From contig NZ_BMGD01000007.1 in NCBI RefSeq assembly GCF_014639875.1, positions 1-64,000 on the forward strand: a stretch of DNA of 64,000 bases. Reading direction: 5' to 3'. The translations under genes were made by a program, and so were the position numbers. A model generated the notes under the pieces. It made no database searches. It was not told the DNA's origin and saw only the letters and a list, made by a program, of their open reading frames with translations. This DNA comes from Blastomonas aquatica. GTDB taxonomy: Bacteria > Pseudomonadota > Alphaproteobacteria > Sphingomonadales > Sphingomonadaceae. Numbering within the stretch: position 1 is the stretch's first letter; each line of letters begins with the position of its first letter. Positions 47,969 to 57,033 of the stretch are shown here, piece after piece.

Positions 47969-48904
47969 ATGATGGACAAACTTCGTACTACCGCCGCAGC
48001 ACTCGCGGCGGGGATTTCCGCCCTTTCACCAATGGCGCAGGCGCATTCCGAGCAGGTGATCGATGTGCCCGGTTTCGCCGATTTCCTCGCAGTGGATGGC
48101 GACAGCGTCTGGGCAACCAACGATGGCCGGGTAGAACGATGGTCGCGCAGCGGCAAGATTGCCGGCGTTGCGATGTCCAAGCCCTGCGGCGCGATGGCGA
48201 TACTCGATGGATCCTTGTGGGTGGCCGACTGCAAGGAGCAAGCCCTGGTCCGCATCGACACGCAGACCGCTCAGAAAACCGCCACGGTTCCGACCGGCCT
48301 TGCCAGCACGGGCGAACTGAATGTGGTCGCAGGCGCCGGATCAATCTGGGTGGCAAGCGACAATGTGGCGGGCAAGGTTTCGCGTGTCGACCCTGCCACC
48401 AACACCGTCATTGCCACGATCACGGTCAGCCCCGGCACCTGGTATCTCACCTTCGGCTTTGGTTCGGTCTGGGCGGTGAGCAGCACGAGCCAGACGGTCC
48501 AGCGTATCGACCCTGCCACCAACACGGTCACGAAGACGACCGCACTGGGCAAGCAACCGGGGTTCCTGACCGCAGGCGAGGGCGCCGTCTGGGTGCAGGA
48601 GCAGGGCGATGGTACTGTCGCGAAAGTCGATCCGCAGACCGGCGACGTGCTGGGCCGGGTGAAGGTCGGCACGGTGCTGAAATATGGCGATATCGACACC
48701 GGCGCGGGGCTCGTGTGGCTGCGGACCACCGAGGACCAGACCTTTGTCGCGATCGATCCGAACGCGCTCACGGTCATCGCGCGACAGGGCAAGGCCGAGG
48801 GCAGCGGTGCGCTGCGCTTTGCAACCGGTGGGATTTGGACATCAGCGCATGATGTGCACACGCTGACCTGGTGGCCCGAGCCGATCCTGGCACCGGCAAA
48901 TTAG
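47969..48904 (+). CDS. Secreted beta-propeller (YVTN/NHL-like) protein
   Basis: 311-residue periplasmic protein with a signal peptide (MDKLRTTAAALAAGISALSPMAQA, cleavage after AQA) and repeated about 40-residue blades, visible as DGSLWVADCKEQALVRID, GSIWVASDNVAGKVSRVDPATNTVIATI and GSVWAVSSTSQTVQRIDPATNTVTKT. This is the pattern of YVTN/Vgb-type six- or seven-bladed propellers. The function is unknown. It follows allophanate hydrolase by 25 bases, so it may be the last gene of the guanidine operon, but homologues occur elsewhere without it. A strong GC-rich hairpin follows. Confidence 0.78.
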   Translation: MMDKLRTTAAALAAGISALSPMAQAHSEQVIDVPGFADFLAVDGDSVWATNDGRVERWSRSGKIAGVAMSKPCGAMAILDGSLWVADCKEQALVRIDTQTAQKTATVPTGLASTGELNVVAGAGSIWVASDNVAGKVSRVDPATNTVIATITVSPGTWYLTFGFGSVWAVSSTSQTVQRIDPATNTVTKTTALGKQPGFLTAGEGAVWVQEQGDGTVAKVDPQTGDVLGRVKVGTVLKYGDIDTGAGLVWLRTTEDQTFVAIDPNALTVIARQGKAEGSGALRFATGGIWTSAHDVHTLTWWPEPILAPAN

Positions 48905-48910
48905 TCTGTT

Positions 48911-48935
48911 GCGCGACCGGGGCCCCCGGTCGCGC
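48911..48935. terminator. GC-rich hairpin between convergent genes
   Basis: GCGCGACCGGG pairs perfectly with CCCGGTCGCGC around a GCC loop, immediately after the propeller gene and before the convergent UrcA stop. There is no T-run, so it may be a transcript-end stabilising hairpin rather than an intrinsic terminator. Confidence 0.5.
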
Positions 48936-48949
48936 ACAGGACGTCAGGT

Positions 48950-49285
48950 TCAGCGCAGAGCCGCAACCTGGGTTGCCGAGGCGCTGGGCGCGCGCGCGAG
49001 GCGAGCTTCGATCTGCGCGCGGACATCGGCGGCTACTGCGGTCCGGCATTCCTGAGCCTTGGCCTCGAGCGCGAGATGCACACCCGACAGACGCTCGCCG
49101 CATACGGCGCGCGCGGCCTGATCGACACGAATCGCCAGACGCTGCTGACCATCGGCGGTGGCAAGATCGAGATCCTGGAGTTTCAGGACAGCCTGATCCT
49201 TGGCGAAAGGGTTTTCAGCTGCGACAGCGCCGCTGGCGGAAAGGGCGAATGCAATAGTGGCGAGTGCCATTAGGCTGGTTTTCAT
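48950..49285 (-). CDS. UrcA family secreted protein
   Basis: 111-residue small secreted protein. The signal peptide is MKTSLMALATIAFALSASGAVA, and the mature part has the UrcA pattern: an LQDLDLATADGQQRLAIRVDQAARAVCGE block followed by a second cysteine (AQECRTAVAADVRAQIEARLA), so one disulfide is expected. UrcA proteins are small alphaproteobacterial, mainly sphingomonad, envelope proteins of unknown role. ATG 49285 was chosen over an upstream Arg-rich extension because the signal peptide starts there. Confidence 0.85.
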   Translation of the reverse strand: MKTSLMALATIAFALSASGAVAAENPFAKDQAVLKLQDLDLATADGQQRLAIRVDQAARAVCGERLSGVHLALEAKAQECRTAVAADVRAQIEARLARAPSASATQVAALR

Positions 49286-49410
49286 GGGTGATCTCCTTGC
49301 GCGTGACGGGCACGGCTCTTTGGCCGCTGGATCCGATATAGCGGCAGGAGACAAAACTTTCAATATAGCACCCAAATCTGTACTTTTATTACTTACTCTG
49401 GCGACGGTTA

Positions 49411-49773
49411 TTACTTCACACGAACCACCAGCATTGCCAGATCGTGCGGCGCGGCGAGCATTCCGACGGGAAGGCTGGCGTCATATTCGGTATCGGCGAC
49501 CGTCACCGAAATGCTCCGGGCATGCGGTTTTGACCAGGCGCGCAAGGTCGATACCGGCACGCGAACCCGCCAGTGCCGCGCGCCCTGGGCTGCGACGGCG
49601 TGGCCATTGACGAGGACCGTCGCCGCCGCATCCGCGCGCTCTCCAGAGACGAGCAGGCAACTCTCCGGTCCGCATCCGACCAGACGCGTCGTCGGGACCC
49701 GCTCGGCCAATGCGGGTGCGGACATGGCCAAAAACAGGCATGCGCTCAGCACGACTTTTCGGATACCTGTCAT
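49411..49773 (-). CDS. Small secreted protein of unknown function
   Basis: 120-residue protein with a signal peptide (MTGIRKVVLSACLFLAMSAPALA, cleavage after ALA) and two cysteines close together (VGCGPESCLLVSG) near the mature N-terminus. The rest is beta-rich, with RVPVSTLRAWSKPHARSISVTVAD. I do not recognise a family. ATG 49773 follows the TPR-sulfotransferase stop by 16 bases, so it is probably in the same minus-strand operon as the sulfotransferase and hydroxylase-like genes. Confidence 0.72.
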   Translation of the reverse strand: MTGIRKVVLSACLFLAMSAPALAERVPTTRLVGCGPESCLLVSGERADAAATVLVNGHAVAAQGARHWRVRVPVSTLRAWSKPHARSISVTVADTEYDASLPVGMLAAPHDLAMLVVRVK

Positions 49774-49789
49774 GGCTGGGGGTTCCTTG

Positions 49790-51367
49790 TCACTGGGTGT
49801 CGATGCCGTGCTGGTCGAAAAAGCGTCGCACGGGTTCGAGCACCTCGGCGTGGCGCTTCCACCGCGCGACCGAGTCGCTGTAGATCGGGCGACGGACCTG
49901 CGCCGCACTCGGGGTCGAGACCGGAGCCGCGTTCTGGTGGAAACTCAGGCAGTCGTCCGACCACTCGAGCCCGCAATGGTCGAGAAGCCGCCGGGTCTGG
50001 CCTTCCTGATCGGCAATCAGGTCCTCATAGCGTAATTCGAGCACGCGCCCGGGCATCTCGCGCGCCCACAGCGCCATCAGCCTGTCGAACCGCACGTAAT
50101 AAGCGGCGATGTCTAGCAGGTCGTAGCTATAGTCGTAGTAGCGCGACGAAACCGCGAAAAGATTGCGGAAATTGGCGAGCACCGTGTCCATCGGGTGGCG
50201 GCGCAGGCACACGATCTTTGCTTCGGGCAGCGCCTTCGCGATAAATCCGGCATATTGGAAGTTGCCTGGAAACTTGTCGGTAAAGCGCAGGCCCGGATTG
50301 CGGCGGTGGTGGCTGGCGCGCTGGAGATAATCGCGGCCGATGTCGCCCATATTGGTCCGCGCGGCGGCCGCGATCGTTTCTGCATCCAGGACGGTCGGGG
50401 TACGGGTGGCGGAGGCCTTCTTCACCGCCAGCGGCATCGCCTGCAGTTCGCCTGCGCTTTCAACGCCCGGGTGCGAGGAGATGATGCGATCGACGAGGGT
50501 CGTGCCGGTGCGCGGCATTCCGATGACGAAGACCGGGGCTTCAGCCGAAGGCGCGGTGGCGGGCGCGGAATGCACCGCGGGCCAGCTGGCCTCGATCGCA
50601 TCGAACGCGGCGGCATCGCGACCGAAGCTGTAGGGCAGGGTACGCCGGTGCTCGCCATTGGCCTTGCACAGGGTGTAGAGCGCGTGGTCGGGTTCGCCGA
50701 CATCCTCGAGCTCCTTGGCGAGCGCATAGCCGAGCAAAAGGCGGTCGCGGCCGTCGCGCGCACGGGAATAAGCCTGACCCAGCCGCGCAACGTGATTGGC
50801 GTCTGCGCTTTGCTTGCGCAGCGAGGCCAGCAGGTGGTGCGCGCGGGCATGATCGGGGGCGAGCGCGATCAATGCCTCGAGCGCAGCCTCCGATGCATCA
50901 ACCCGGCCCAGGAAGTTGAGCGTGACGCCGAGATTGTAGCGGTATTCGGTGTTGCCGGGCTGCAGCCGCACCGCCTCTTCGAAATGCGCGAGCGCAGCGG
51001 CATGGTTGCCAAGCCTGGCATAGACGCAGCCCATCGTGTCGCGGCTGAGCGCATCGGCGGGCGGCGCCTGCTCGGCGGCGCGCAGCGTGTCGGCGGCATC
51101 GCCATCGCGGCGGACGAGGCAGAACAGCTTGGCGAGCTGCGCGCGGTATTCGCCCTGCGGGTCGATCGCTACCGCCTGCCCCAGATGCTGGATGCCTGCG
51201 TGGATCTGCCCCGCGCTCGATGCGGCGACACCCAGCAGGAAATGCCCCTCGGCATCGCGGGGATTATCCGCCACCAGGGTCGCGGCAAAATTGTGAGTCG
51301 CCTGCAGGTCTCCCTGCACCAAAGCGGTGCGGGCCGCGTCTATTCGCCGGGAGCGCGTAATGCTCAT
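49790..51367 (-). CDS. TPR-containing sulfotransferase
   Basis: 525-residue cytoplasmic protein. Residues about 1-235 are tetratricopeptide repeats (AEGHFLLGVAASSAGQIHAGIQHLGQA, MGCVYARLGNHAAALAHFEEAVRLQPGN). Residues about 270-520 form a PAPS-dependent sulfotransferase domain with the 5'-phosphosulfate loop VIGMPRTGTTLVDRI, a 3'-phosphate region VCLRRHPMDTVLANF and a C-terminal RRLLDHCGLEWSDDCLSFHQN segment. Such fusions are common in sphingomonads; acceptors are unknown. The start overlaps the stop of the hydroxylase-like gene by four bases, which suggests that the sulfotransferase acts on a hydroxylated membrane lipid. Confidence 0.9.
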   Translation of the reverse strand: MSITRSRRIDAARTALVQGDLQATHNFAATLVADNPRDAEGHFLLGVAASSAGQIHAGIQHLGQAVAIDPQGEYRAQLAKLFCLVRRDGDAADTLRAAEQAPPADALSRDTMGCVYARLGNHAAALAHFEEAVRLQPGNTEYRYNLGVTLNFLGRVDASEAALEALIALAPDHARAHHLLASLRKQSADANHVARLGQAYSRARDGRDRLLLGYALAKELEDVGEPDHALYTLCKANGEHRRTLPYSFGRDAAAFDAIEASWPAVHSAPATAPSAEAPVFVIGMPRTGTTLVDRIISSHPGVESAGELQAMPLAVKKASATRTPTVLDAETIAAAARTNMGDIGRDYLQRASHHRRNPGLRFTDKFPGNFQYAGFIAKALPEAKIVCLRRHPMDTVLANFRNLFAVSSRYYDYSYDLLDIAAYYVRFDRLMALWAREMPGRVLELRYEDLIADQEGQTRRLLDHCGLEWSDDCLSFHQNAAPVSTPSAAQVRRPIYSDSVARWKRHAEVLEPVRRFFDQHGIDTQ

Positions 51368-52341
51368 GCGGCGGCGGCGCCTCCCGCATGAGGCTGCTCG
51401 TCCTGTCTGGCTTGGCTGGTGCCAGCCGCGCCCGTGTCGGCTTCGACCGCGCCCGGTTGCCGCGCCTTGATCCTGTCGATCAGCGGAACGAACGGAAACA
51501 CCGTCTGCTCCCAGATCGTCAGCCGCTTGCGGTCATCCTGACCGACCAGCACGCCTTCACCCTCGCGGTAGGTGCCGAAGATCCGATCAAGCAGGATCAG
51601 CGAGTTGCCGTAATTGCACCGCGTGCTCTCGTAGTCGGTCGAATGGTGCAGGCTGTGGTTGCGGATGGTGGTGAAAAAGAATGCGTACCAGATCGGTGGG
51701 TCGGACTTCACATTGGCATGCGCAAAGGTCGAGATCACGCCCAGCGTGTTGAGCCCGGCAAACAATGCGGTCTTGTCGAAATCGAACAGCGCCAGCACGC
51801 TCAGGCTGATCAGGAAAAGTTCGATCGGGTTACCCACCGCGCCCTTGGCGGCATTGAGCTGGGTCAGGTGATGGTGCGGCGCATGCGTCAGCCAGAACGG
51901 GGTCGAATTGTGCATCAGCCGGTGCATCCAGTACTGGCCGAACTCGAGCACGACGATGACCATCATCACCTGAACCAGCCAGGGCAGCTGCGCCATCCAC
52001 TGGGTGCTGATCCCCAGAGCCGCCTTCGCGGCAAGCAGCGGGTCTTCGGCGAGGGTCTGCGACAGCCACGAAATGACCGTCGCACTCAGCACGACGTAGA
52101 ACAGGTCGGTGAAGAACTCCTGCCGGTTCATCCGCCAGCCGCTGTGCCGCTCATGCACGAACTCGAGCAGCAGCACGATGATCGTGATCGCCGATGAGGT
52201 GACGATCAGCGTCACGCCGTGATCGAGCACAGCCTTGGGCGCATAGGCCCAGAACGCCAGCACCATCGCGATCATCGCAGGCGGAATCAGGTTGAAAACC
52301 CGGTCTTTCACGCCCGCAGGGGCCTCAACGCTGGTCAACAT
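51364..52341 (-). CDS. Sterol desaturase / fatty acid hydroxylase family membrane protein (copy 2)
   Basis: 325-residue membrane di-iron enzyme family member, paralogous to the protein at 32545-33555. The histidine boxes are complete: WMHRLMH, THAPHHH and RNHSLHH, followed by LLDRIFGTYREGEGVLVG. Four or more hydrophobic segments precede and intersperse them. The C-terminal 35 residues are Ala/Gly/Glu-rich and probably disordered. The frame overlaps the sulfotransferase gene, forming a translationally coupled pair. The likely reaction is hydroxylation of a fatty acid, hopanoid or carotenoid; the exact substrate cannot be read from the sequence. Confidence 0.9.
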   Translation of the reverse strand: MLTSVEAPAGVKDRVFNLIPPAMIAMVLAFWAYAPKAVLDHGVTLIVTSSAITIIVLLLEFVHERHSGWRMNRQEFFTDLFYVVLSATVISWLSQTLAEDPLLAAKAALGISTQWMAQLPWLVQVMMVIVVLEFGQYWMHRLMHNSTPFWLTHAPHHHLTQLNAAKGAVGNPIELFLISLSVLALFDFDKTALFAGLNTLGVISTFAHANVKSDPPIWYAFFFTTIRNHSLHHSTDYESTRCNYGNSLILLDRIFGTYREGEGVLVGQDDRKRLTIWEQTVFPFVPLIDRIKARQPGAVEADTGAAGTSQARQDEQPHAGGAAAA

Positions 52342-52428
52342 GCCGCAACTCCATCCAGAGCGGCAAGTCTGCGTTGCAGTGCGTCATCAGGGGAGGGGTA
52401 AATACTCGATGAAAGGCATAGATTTGAT

Positions 52429-53448
52429 TTATGCCATCCGCAGCGCGCGCACCCGGCGAAACACCTCGTCCCAGAACAGTTGCGTCGCGGTATCGCGTGC
52501 AGGATCGGTGCGCGCGAGCAAATAGATGTCGTACGAAGGCTCGACATCGGCGTGTAGCAATGGCCAGAGCCTGCCCCTCGCGACTGCGCCTTCCGCTGCC
52601 AGCACCGGCAGAAAGCCGATGCCCACCCCCAAAGTGATCAGTCGCTGCGCCTCGTTGATGTCTTCGGCAAGGCCACTGACCCGGGTGCCCAGCCGGTTGC
52701 GACGGCGCAGGTTCCTGATCAGCTCGATCTCGTCTTCGCCGGTCAGCACGAACCGCTCGTCCTTGAGCTCGATCAACCGGCTGACGCGGTGCCCGAAATA
52801 CGGGCTGCTGCGTGAACAATACAGCTGTTGCCGCTCGACCAGCAAAGGTTCGTACATCAGGCTGCCGCGCACCGAGCTGTCATAGCTCACGCCGATCTCG
52901 ACCTCGCCCTGCTCGAGCGCGTCGAGCACCTGCCGCCAGGGCGACACGCGAATCTCGATGTGGATATCGGGGTTGCGCCGGTGGAAGCTTGCGATGGCTT
53001 CGTCGAACTCGGGCGATACCAGGCCGGACACGATCTGGATGCGGACAAAGCCTTCGACCCGCTTGGTCGCCTGCGCAATCTGGTGCGGCATCATCCGCGC
53101 CGATTCGAGCATGTCCTCGCACAGCGTCATCATCGCCTTGCCCGCGGCCGTCATCTCCACACCGGTGGCGGTGCGGTGGAGCAAAGTGGTGCCGACATGG
53201 TCTTCGAGCCGCTTGAGCGCGGCACTGATGCTGGGTTGCTGGCGATTGAGCTGGCGCGCCGCAGCCCCGATGCCGCCGGCGCGAACAATATCGACAAAGG
53301 TTCGCATCAGGTTCCAGTCGACCCGGTTGGCAAACTTTTTGTCGATCAGTGGCACGCGATCGGTCAATTGGAAGCCCCCCTCGGTAACTGCGGCAGCGTG
53401 TTGGAAATGGTTGCGCGCCAAAGGTAGGCCGCTGAAAATCATGATCAT
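52429..53448 (-). CDS. LysR-family transcriptional regulator
   Basis: LysR-type regulator. The helix-turn-helix (VDWNLMRTFVDIVRAGGIGAAARQLNRQQPSISAALKRLEDHVGTTLL) begins about 43 residues after the ATG used here, longer than usual; a GTG at 53355 would give a standard 308-residue protein, and I see no decisive ribosome binding site for either. The effector domain follows (VRIQIVSGLVSPEFDEAIASF, VEIGVSYDSSVRGSLMYEPLL). It is transcribed towards, and lies 87 bases upstream of, the hydroxylase-like/sulfotransferase operon on the same strand, so it may be its regulator or simply its neighbour. Confidence 0.88.
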   Translation of the reverse strand: MIMIFSGLPLARNHFQHAAAVTEGGFQLTDRVPLIDKKFANRVDWNLMRTFVDIVRAGGIGAAARQLNRQQPSISAALKRLEDHVGTTLLHRTATGVEMTAAGKAMMTLCEDMLESARMMPHQIAQATKRVEGFVRIQIVSGLVSPEFDEAIASFHRRNPDIHIEIRVSPWRQVLDALEQGEVEIGVSYDSSVRGSLMYEPLLVERQQLYCSRSSPYFGHRVSRLIELKDERFVLTGEDEIELIRNLRRRNRLGTRVSGLAEDINEAQRLITLGVGIGFLPVLAAEGAVARGRLWPLLHADVEPSYDIYLLARTDPARDTATQLFWDEVFRRVRALRMA

Positions 53449-53552
53449 AGATCAAATCGATGCCACCCGGGCTTTTTTTGGATAATCCGCTATGCCCACG
53501 ATGCAGGACGCGGTGTTGCTTTCCGCGCGGCAGCGCGGCAGGGTTGGCGCGC

Positions 53553-54110
53553 ATGTCCACCGAGCAAGATCTGGAGACCATCCTGTTGGGGCCGGTGCTC
53601 GCCGACCGCGATTGCGGCGCGTGCACGGCATGCTGCAGTGTGCTGACGGTCAACACGCCCGAGTTCAAGAAGCCAGCGGGCACGCCGTGCATCAACCTCA
53701 CCGGGCAGGGGTGCAGTATCCACGCGGTCCGGCCACCAATCTGCCGGACGTGGTTCTGCGCATGGCGCCGGGTGGCCGAAATGCCCGATGCGGCGCGGCC
53801 CGATCGTTCGGGGTTGCTGGTGTCGCTCAACTTCGTGCGCGAACCGCGCAATTGCCTCGAGGCGGTGTCGTTCAATGTCCGCAAGATCGGCGACGACGCG
53901 ATCGATGATGCGATGGCGCGTACCATCCTCGACAGCCTGTGCGAACGGCTGGTTGCGGTGTGGTTCAGCGATGGATCGAGCAAGATGCTGATGCACCCCG
54001 AAAGCGATGTCGCGAGCCTGGTCATTTCAGGCGACACCGCGCCTGCGCATCTTCGCGAGGAAGTCGCCGCGTGGCGGACGCAATATGGCGTATTCGCCGG
54101 CAGCGGTTGA
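53553..54110 (+). CDS. YkgJ family cysteine cluster protein
   Basis: 185-residue protein with the Zn/Fe-chelating CxxC cluster of the YkgJ/Flagellin-N-methylase (CxxCxxCC) family: DCGACTACCSVLTVNTPEFKKPAGTPC ... GCSIHAVRPPICRTWFCAW. Cys residues in the order C-x2-C-x2-CC ... C ... C ... C ... C are all present. The function is unknown in most members; a metal cluster is inferred. ATG 53553 (MSTEQDLETILLG) avoids an upstream extension. It converges with putP, 53 bases between the stops. Confidence 0.88.
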   Translation: MSTEQDLETILLGPVLADRDCGACTACCSVLTVNTPEFKKPAGTPCINLTGQGCSIHAVRPPICRTWFCAWRRVAEMPDAARPDRSGLLVSLNFVREPRNCLEAVSFNVRKIGDDAIDDAMARTILDSLCERLVAVWFSDGSSKMLMHPESDVASLVISGDTAPAHLREEVAAWRTQYGVFAGSG

Positions 54111-54163
54111 TGTGGTCAGATCGCTGCTTGCAGTGATCGAACGCTATTCCAGTCCTGGTCCGA

Positions 54164-55648
54164 TCATTGCTGGGCGAGCATCGCGCTGAAGTTCTTCTCC
54201 AGCGTGGCAGGCGCAGGCTTGCCGAAATGGCTGACCGCGACAGCCAGGATGGCGCTGACGATGAAGCCCGGGATGATCTCGTAGATCGCATCGCTGGGCG
54301 CCTGCCCGTAGATCGTGAAGGGTACGAACAGCCAGACCAGCACGGTCGATGCGCCGCCGATGATGCCCGCAAGCGCGCCCTGACGGGTCATGCGGCGCCA
54401 GTGCAGGCTCAGCAGGATCACCGGACCGAATGCCGCGCCGAACCCGGCCCAGGCATTGCCGACCAGCGACAGGATGCTGCTCGACCGGTCGAGCGCGAGG
54501 AAAACCGCGACGATCGCGACCGCTAGCGTTGCCACCCGGCCGACCATCACCAGCTCGGTCTGGCTAGCCGAATTGCGGTAGAACGTCTTGTAGAAGTCCT
54601 CGGTCAACGAACTCGACGACACCAGAAGCTGCGACGAGATCGTGCTCATGATCGCTGCGAGGATCGCGGCCAGCAGAAAGCCCGCGATATAGGGGTGGAA
54701 CAAAGTCTGCGACAGCACGATGAAGATCGTTTCGGGGTCGGCCAATGCGATGCTGTTCTGCGTGACATAAGCGAGCCCGCCGATGCCGCACAACACCGCG
54801 CCGATCACCGTGACGATCATCCACGACATGCCGATCCTGCGCGTGGCGGGCATGTCCTTGACCGATCGCACCGCCATGAACCGCACGATGATATGCGGCT
54901 GGCCGAAATAGCCCAGCCCCCAGGCCAGGCTCGATATGATCCCCAGCGTGCTGACACCGGCGAACCAGTCGAAATAATCCGGATCGATCGAAGTGGCCGC
55001 CGCCTGGGTGTCCGACCAGCCACCGACTGCCGCGATCGCGACGATCGGCACCAGCACCAGCGCGATGAACATGATGCAGCCCTGGACGAAATCGGTCAGG
55101 CTCACAGCGAGGAAGCCCCCAAACAGCGTGTACAAAACCACCACTGATGCGGTCAGGATCAGCCCGAAGCGGTAATCATAGCCGAACGAGGCCTCGAACA
55201 ATTTGCCGCCCGCGACCAGCCCTGCCGAGGTATACAAAGTGAAGAAGACGACGATCACCAGCGAGGCGATGACCCGGAGGTTGCGGTTGCGATCGCCAAA
55301 GCGCTTTTCGAGATAATCGGGGATGGTGACCGCATCGTCGGCGATTTCGGTATAGGCGCGCAGCCGCGGTGCCACGAGGCGGTAATTGGCCCATGCGCCG
55401 ATGGTGAGCCCGACCGCGATCCACACCGCGCTGAAGCCTGCAAGATACACCGCGCCGGGCAGCCCCATCAGCATCCAGCCGCTCATGTCCGACGCCCCTG
55501 CAGAGAGCGCCGCGACGGCTGGCGGCAGGTTGCGCCCGCCCAGCATGAATTCGGAGACATTGCTGGTCGATTTGCGCCAGGCATACAGGCCGATGCCAAG
55601 CATCAGCACGAAATAGCCGCCCAGCGAGATGGCGGTTTCCGAATTCAT
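54164..55648 (-). CDS. putP: Sodium/proline symporter
   Basis: 494-residue solute:sodium symporter of the PutP type with about 13 transmembrane helices. Family blocks include FMLGGRNLPPAVAALSAGASDMSGWMLMGLPG (sodium/substrate helix 2), IPDYLEKRFGDRN, LYTSAGLVAGGKLFEASFGY, and GGFLAVSLTDFVQG. Closely follows the E. coli PutP pattern, so proline is the most likely substrate. It lies 48 bases downstream of proA on the same strand, with proC further upstream, making an uptake-plus-synthesis cluster. A putA gene is not nearby, which argues for osmoprotection or biosynthetic salvage over catabolism. Confidence 0.93.
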   Translation of the reverse strand: MNSETAISLGGYFVLMLGIGLYAWRKSTSNVSEFMLGGRNLPPAVAALSAGASDMSGWMLMGLPGAVYLAGFSAVWIAVGLTIGAWANYRLVAPRLRAYTEIADDAVTIPDYLEKRFGDRNRNLRVIASLVIVVFFTLYTSAGLVAGGKLFEASFGYDYRFGLILTASVVVLYTLFGGFLAVSLTDFVQGCIMFIALVLVPIVAIAAVGGWSDTQAAATSIDPDYFDWFAGVSTLGIISSLAWGLGYFGQPHIIVRFMAVRSVKDMPATRRIGMSWMIVTVIGAVLCGIGGLAYVTQNSIALADPETIFIVLSQTLFHPYIAGFLLAAILAAIMSTISSQLLVSSSSLTEDFYKTFYRNSASQTELVMVGRVATLAVAIVAVFLALDRSSSILSLVGNAWAGFGAAFGPVILLSLHWRRMTRQGALAGIIGGASTVLVWLFVPFTIYGQAPSDAIYEIIPGFIVSAILAVAVSHFGKPAPATLEKNFSAMLAQQ

Positions 55649-55696
55649 GACATTGTTCCGTTCGGCGTTGGTTTAGGGGCCAGGATCGGGCGCAGG

Positions 55697-56977
55697 TCAG
55701 TCGCGGGTTTGACCATTGCCGTGGACCAGATACTTGAAACTGGTCAACTGCTCCAGCCCCACTGGACCGCGTGCATGCATCTTGCCGGTGGCGATGCCGA
55801 TCTCGGCGCCCATGCCGAACTCGCCGCCGTCCGAAAACTGGGTCGAGGCGTTGTGCATCACCACCGCGCTGTCGATCGAGAGCATGAAGCGGCGCGCGGC
55901 ATCGGCATTGCGCGTGAGGATCGCATCGGTGTGTCCAGAAGAATGCTCGGCGATGAAGGCGATCGCGGCATCCAGGCCATCGACCAGCTTCACCGAGGCA
56001 ATGGCATCGAGATATTCGGTGCGCCAGTCGCCGTCACTCGCGGGCGTCAGCCGTGGTTCGATGGCAATCGCGTCTGCATCACCGCGCAATTCGCAATCGG
56101 GCATGGCTTCGACCAGCGCGGGCAGCATTTGGGCGGCGATCTGACGGTCGATCACGATGCTTTCGGTCGCACCGCATACGCCGGTGCGACGCAGCTTGGC
56201 ATTGCGGATGATTTTGACCGCCTGCGCCACATCCGCATCGGCATGGACATAGCTGTGGCAATTGCCATCCAGATGCAGCAGCGTCGGCACCCGGGCTTCG
56301 CGCCGGACCAGTTCGACAAGGCCACGACCGCCCCGGGGAATGGCCAGATCGATGTCATCGACCGCGTGCAGCAATTCGGTGACCGCAGCGCGGTCGGTGG
56401 TGCCTACCGTCTGCACGCAATCGGGCGATAGGCCAGCCTCGGCCAGCCCCTCGCGCATGCAGCGCACGATTGCCTCGGTCGAGCGGATGCTCTCCGATCC
56501 GCCGCGCAGGATGATGGCGTTGCCCGATTTGATGCACAATGCGCTCGCATCCGCACCGACATTGGGGCGCGATTCATAGATCATCGCGATCACCCCGATC
56601 GGTACCGCAATACGGCGGATGTCGAGACCGCTGGGCCGCTCAAACCGCGCGAGTTCCCGTCCCACCGGGTCAGGCAGTTCGGCGATGGCATCCAGCGCGT
56701 CCGCCAAAGCAGCGACCCTGCCTTCGTCCAGACGCAGCCGGTCGATGAAAGATTCAGGCTTGCTGGCATCGAGGCTGGCGATGTCTGCCGTGTTGGCAGC
56801 GATCAAATCGGGGCTTGCAGCGCGCAGCGCCCGCGCCGCAGCGCGCAGTGCAGCATTCTTGGTCGCGGTATCCGCCGTCGCAAGCTGCCGCGTTGCAGCC
56901 TTCGCGGCCTTGCAAAGCGCGGCGACATGCGCGCTCACATCGGTAGAGGATTTCTGGATCGGTTGCATCACTGTCAT
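55697..56977 (-). CDS. proA: Glutamate-5-semialdehyde dehydrogenase (gamma-glutamyl phosphate reductase)
   Basis: 426-residue ProA, the second enzyme of proline synthesis, reducing gamma-glutamyl phosphate with NADPH. The catalytic Cys is in [13 protein letters not shown], and conserved blocks are [66 protein letters not shown] and [38 protein letters not shown]. The ATG at 56977 ([13 protein letters not shown]) has a second Met two codons on. It lies between proC and putP on the minus strand and is divergent from proB. Confidence 0.97.
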   Translation of the reverse strand: MTVMQPIQKSSTDVSAHVAALCKAAKAATRQLATADTATKNAALRAAARALRAASPDLIAANTADIASLDASKPESFIDRLRLDEGRVAALADALDAIAELPDPVGRELARFERPSGLDIRRIAVPIGVIAMIYESRPNVGADASALCIKSGNAIILRGGSESIRSTEAIVRCMREGLAEAGLSPDCVQTVGTTDRAAVTELLHAVDDIDLAIPRGGRGLVELVRREARVPTLLHLDGNCHSYVHADADVAQAVKIIRNAKLRRTGVCGATESIVIDRQIAAQMLPALVEAMPDCELRGDADAIAIEPRLTPASDGDWRTEYLDAIASVKLVDGLDAAIAFIAEHSSGHTDAILTRNADAARRFMLSIDSAVVMHNASTQFSDGGEFGMGAEIGIATGKMHARGPVGLEQLTSFKYLVHGNGQTRD

Positions 56978-57033
56978 GGGTCGTCTTTCCGGCCGAACGG
57001 GCCTGTATCTTGTCGGGTGGCCTTACGAGGCTG

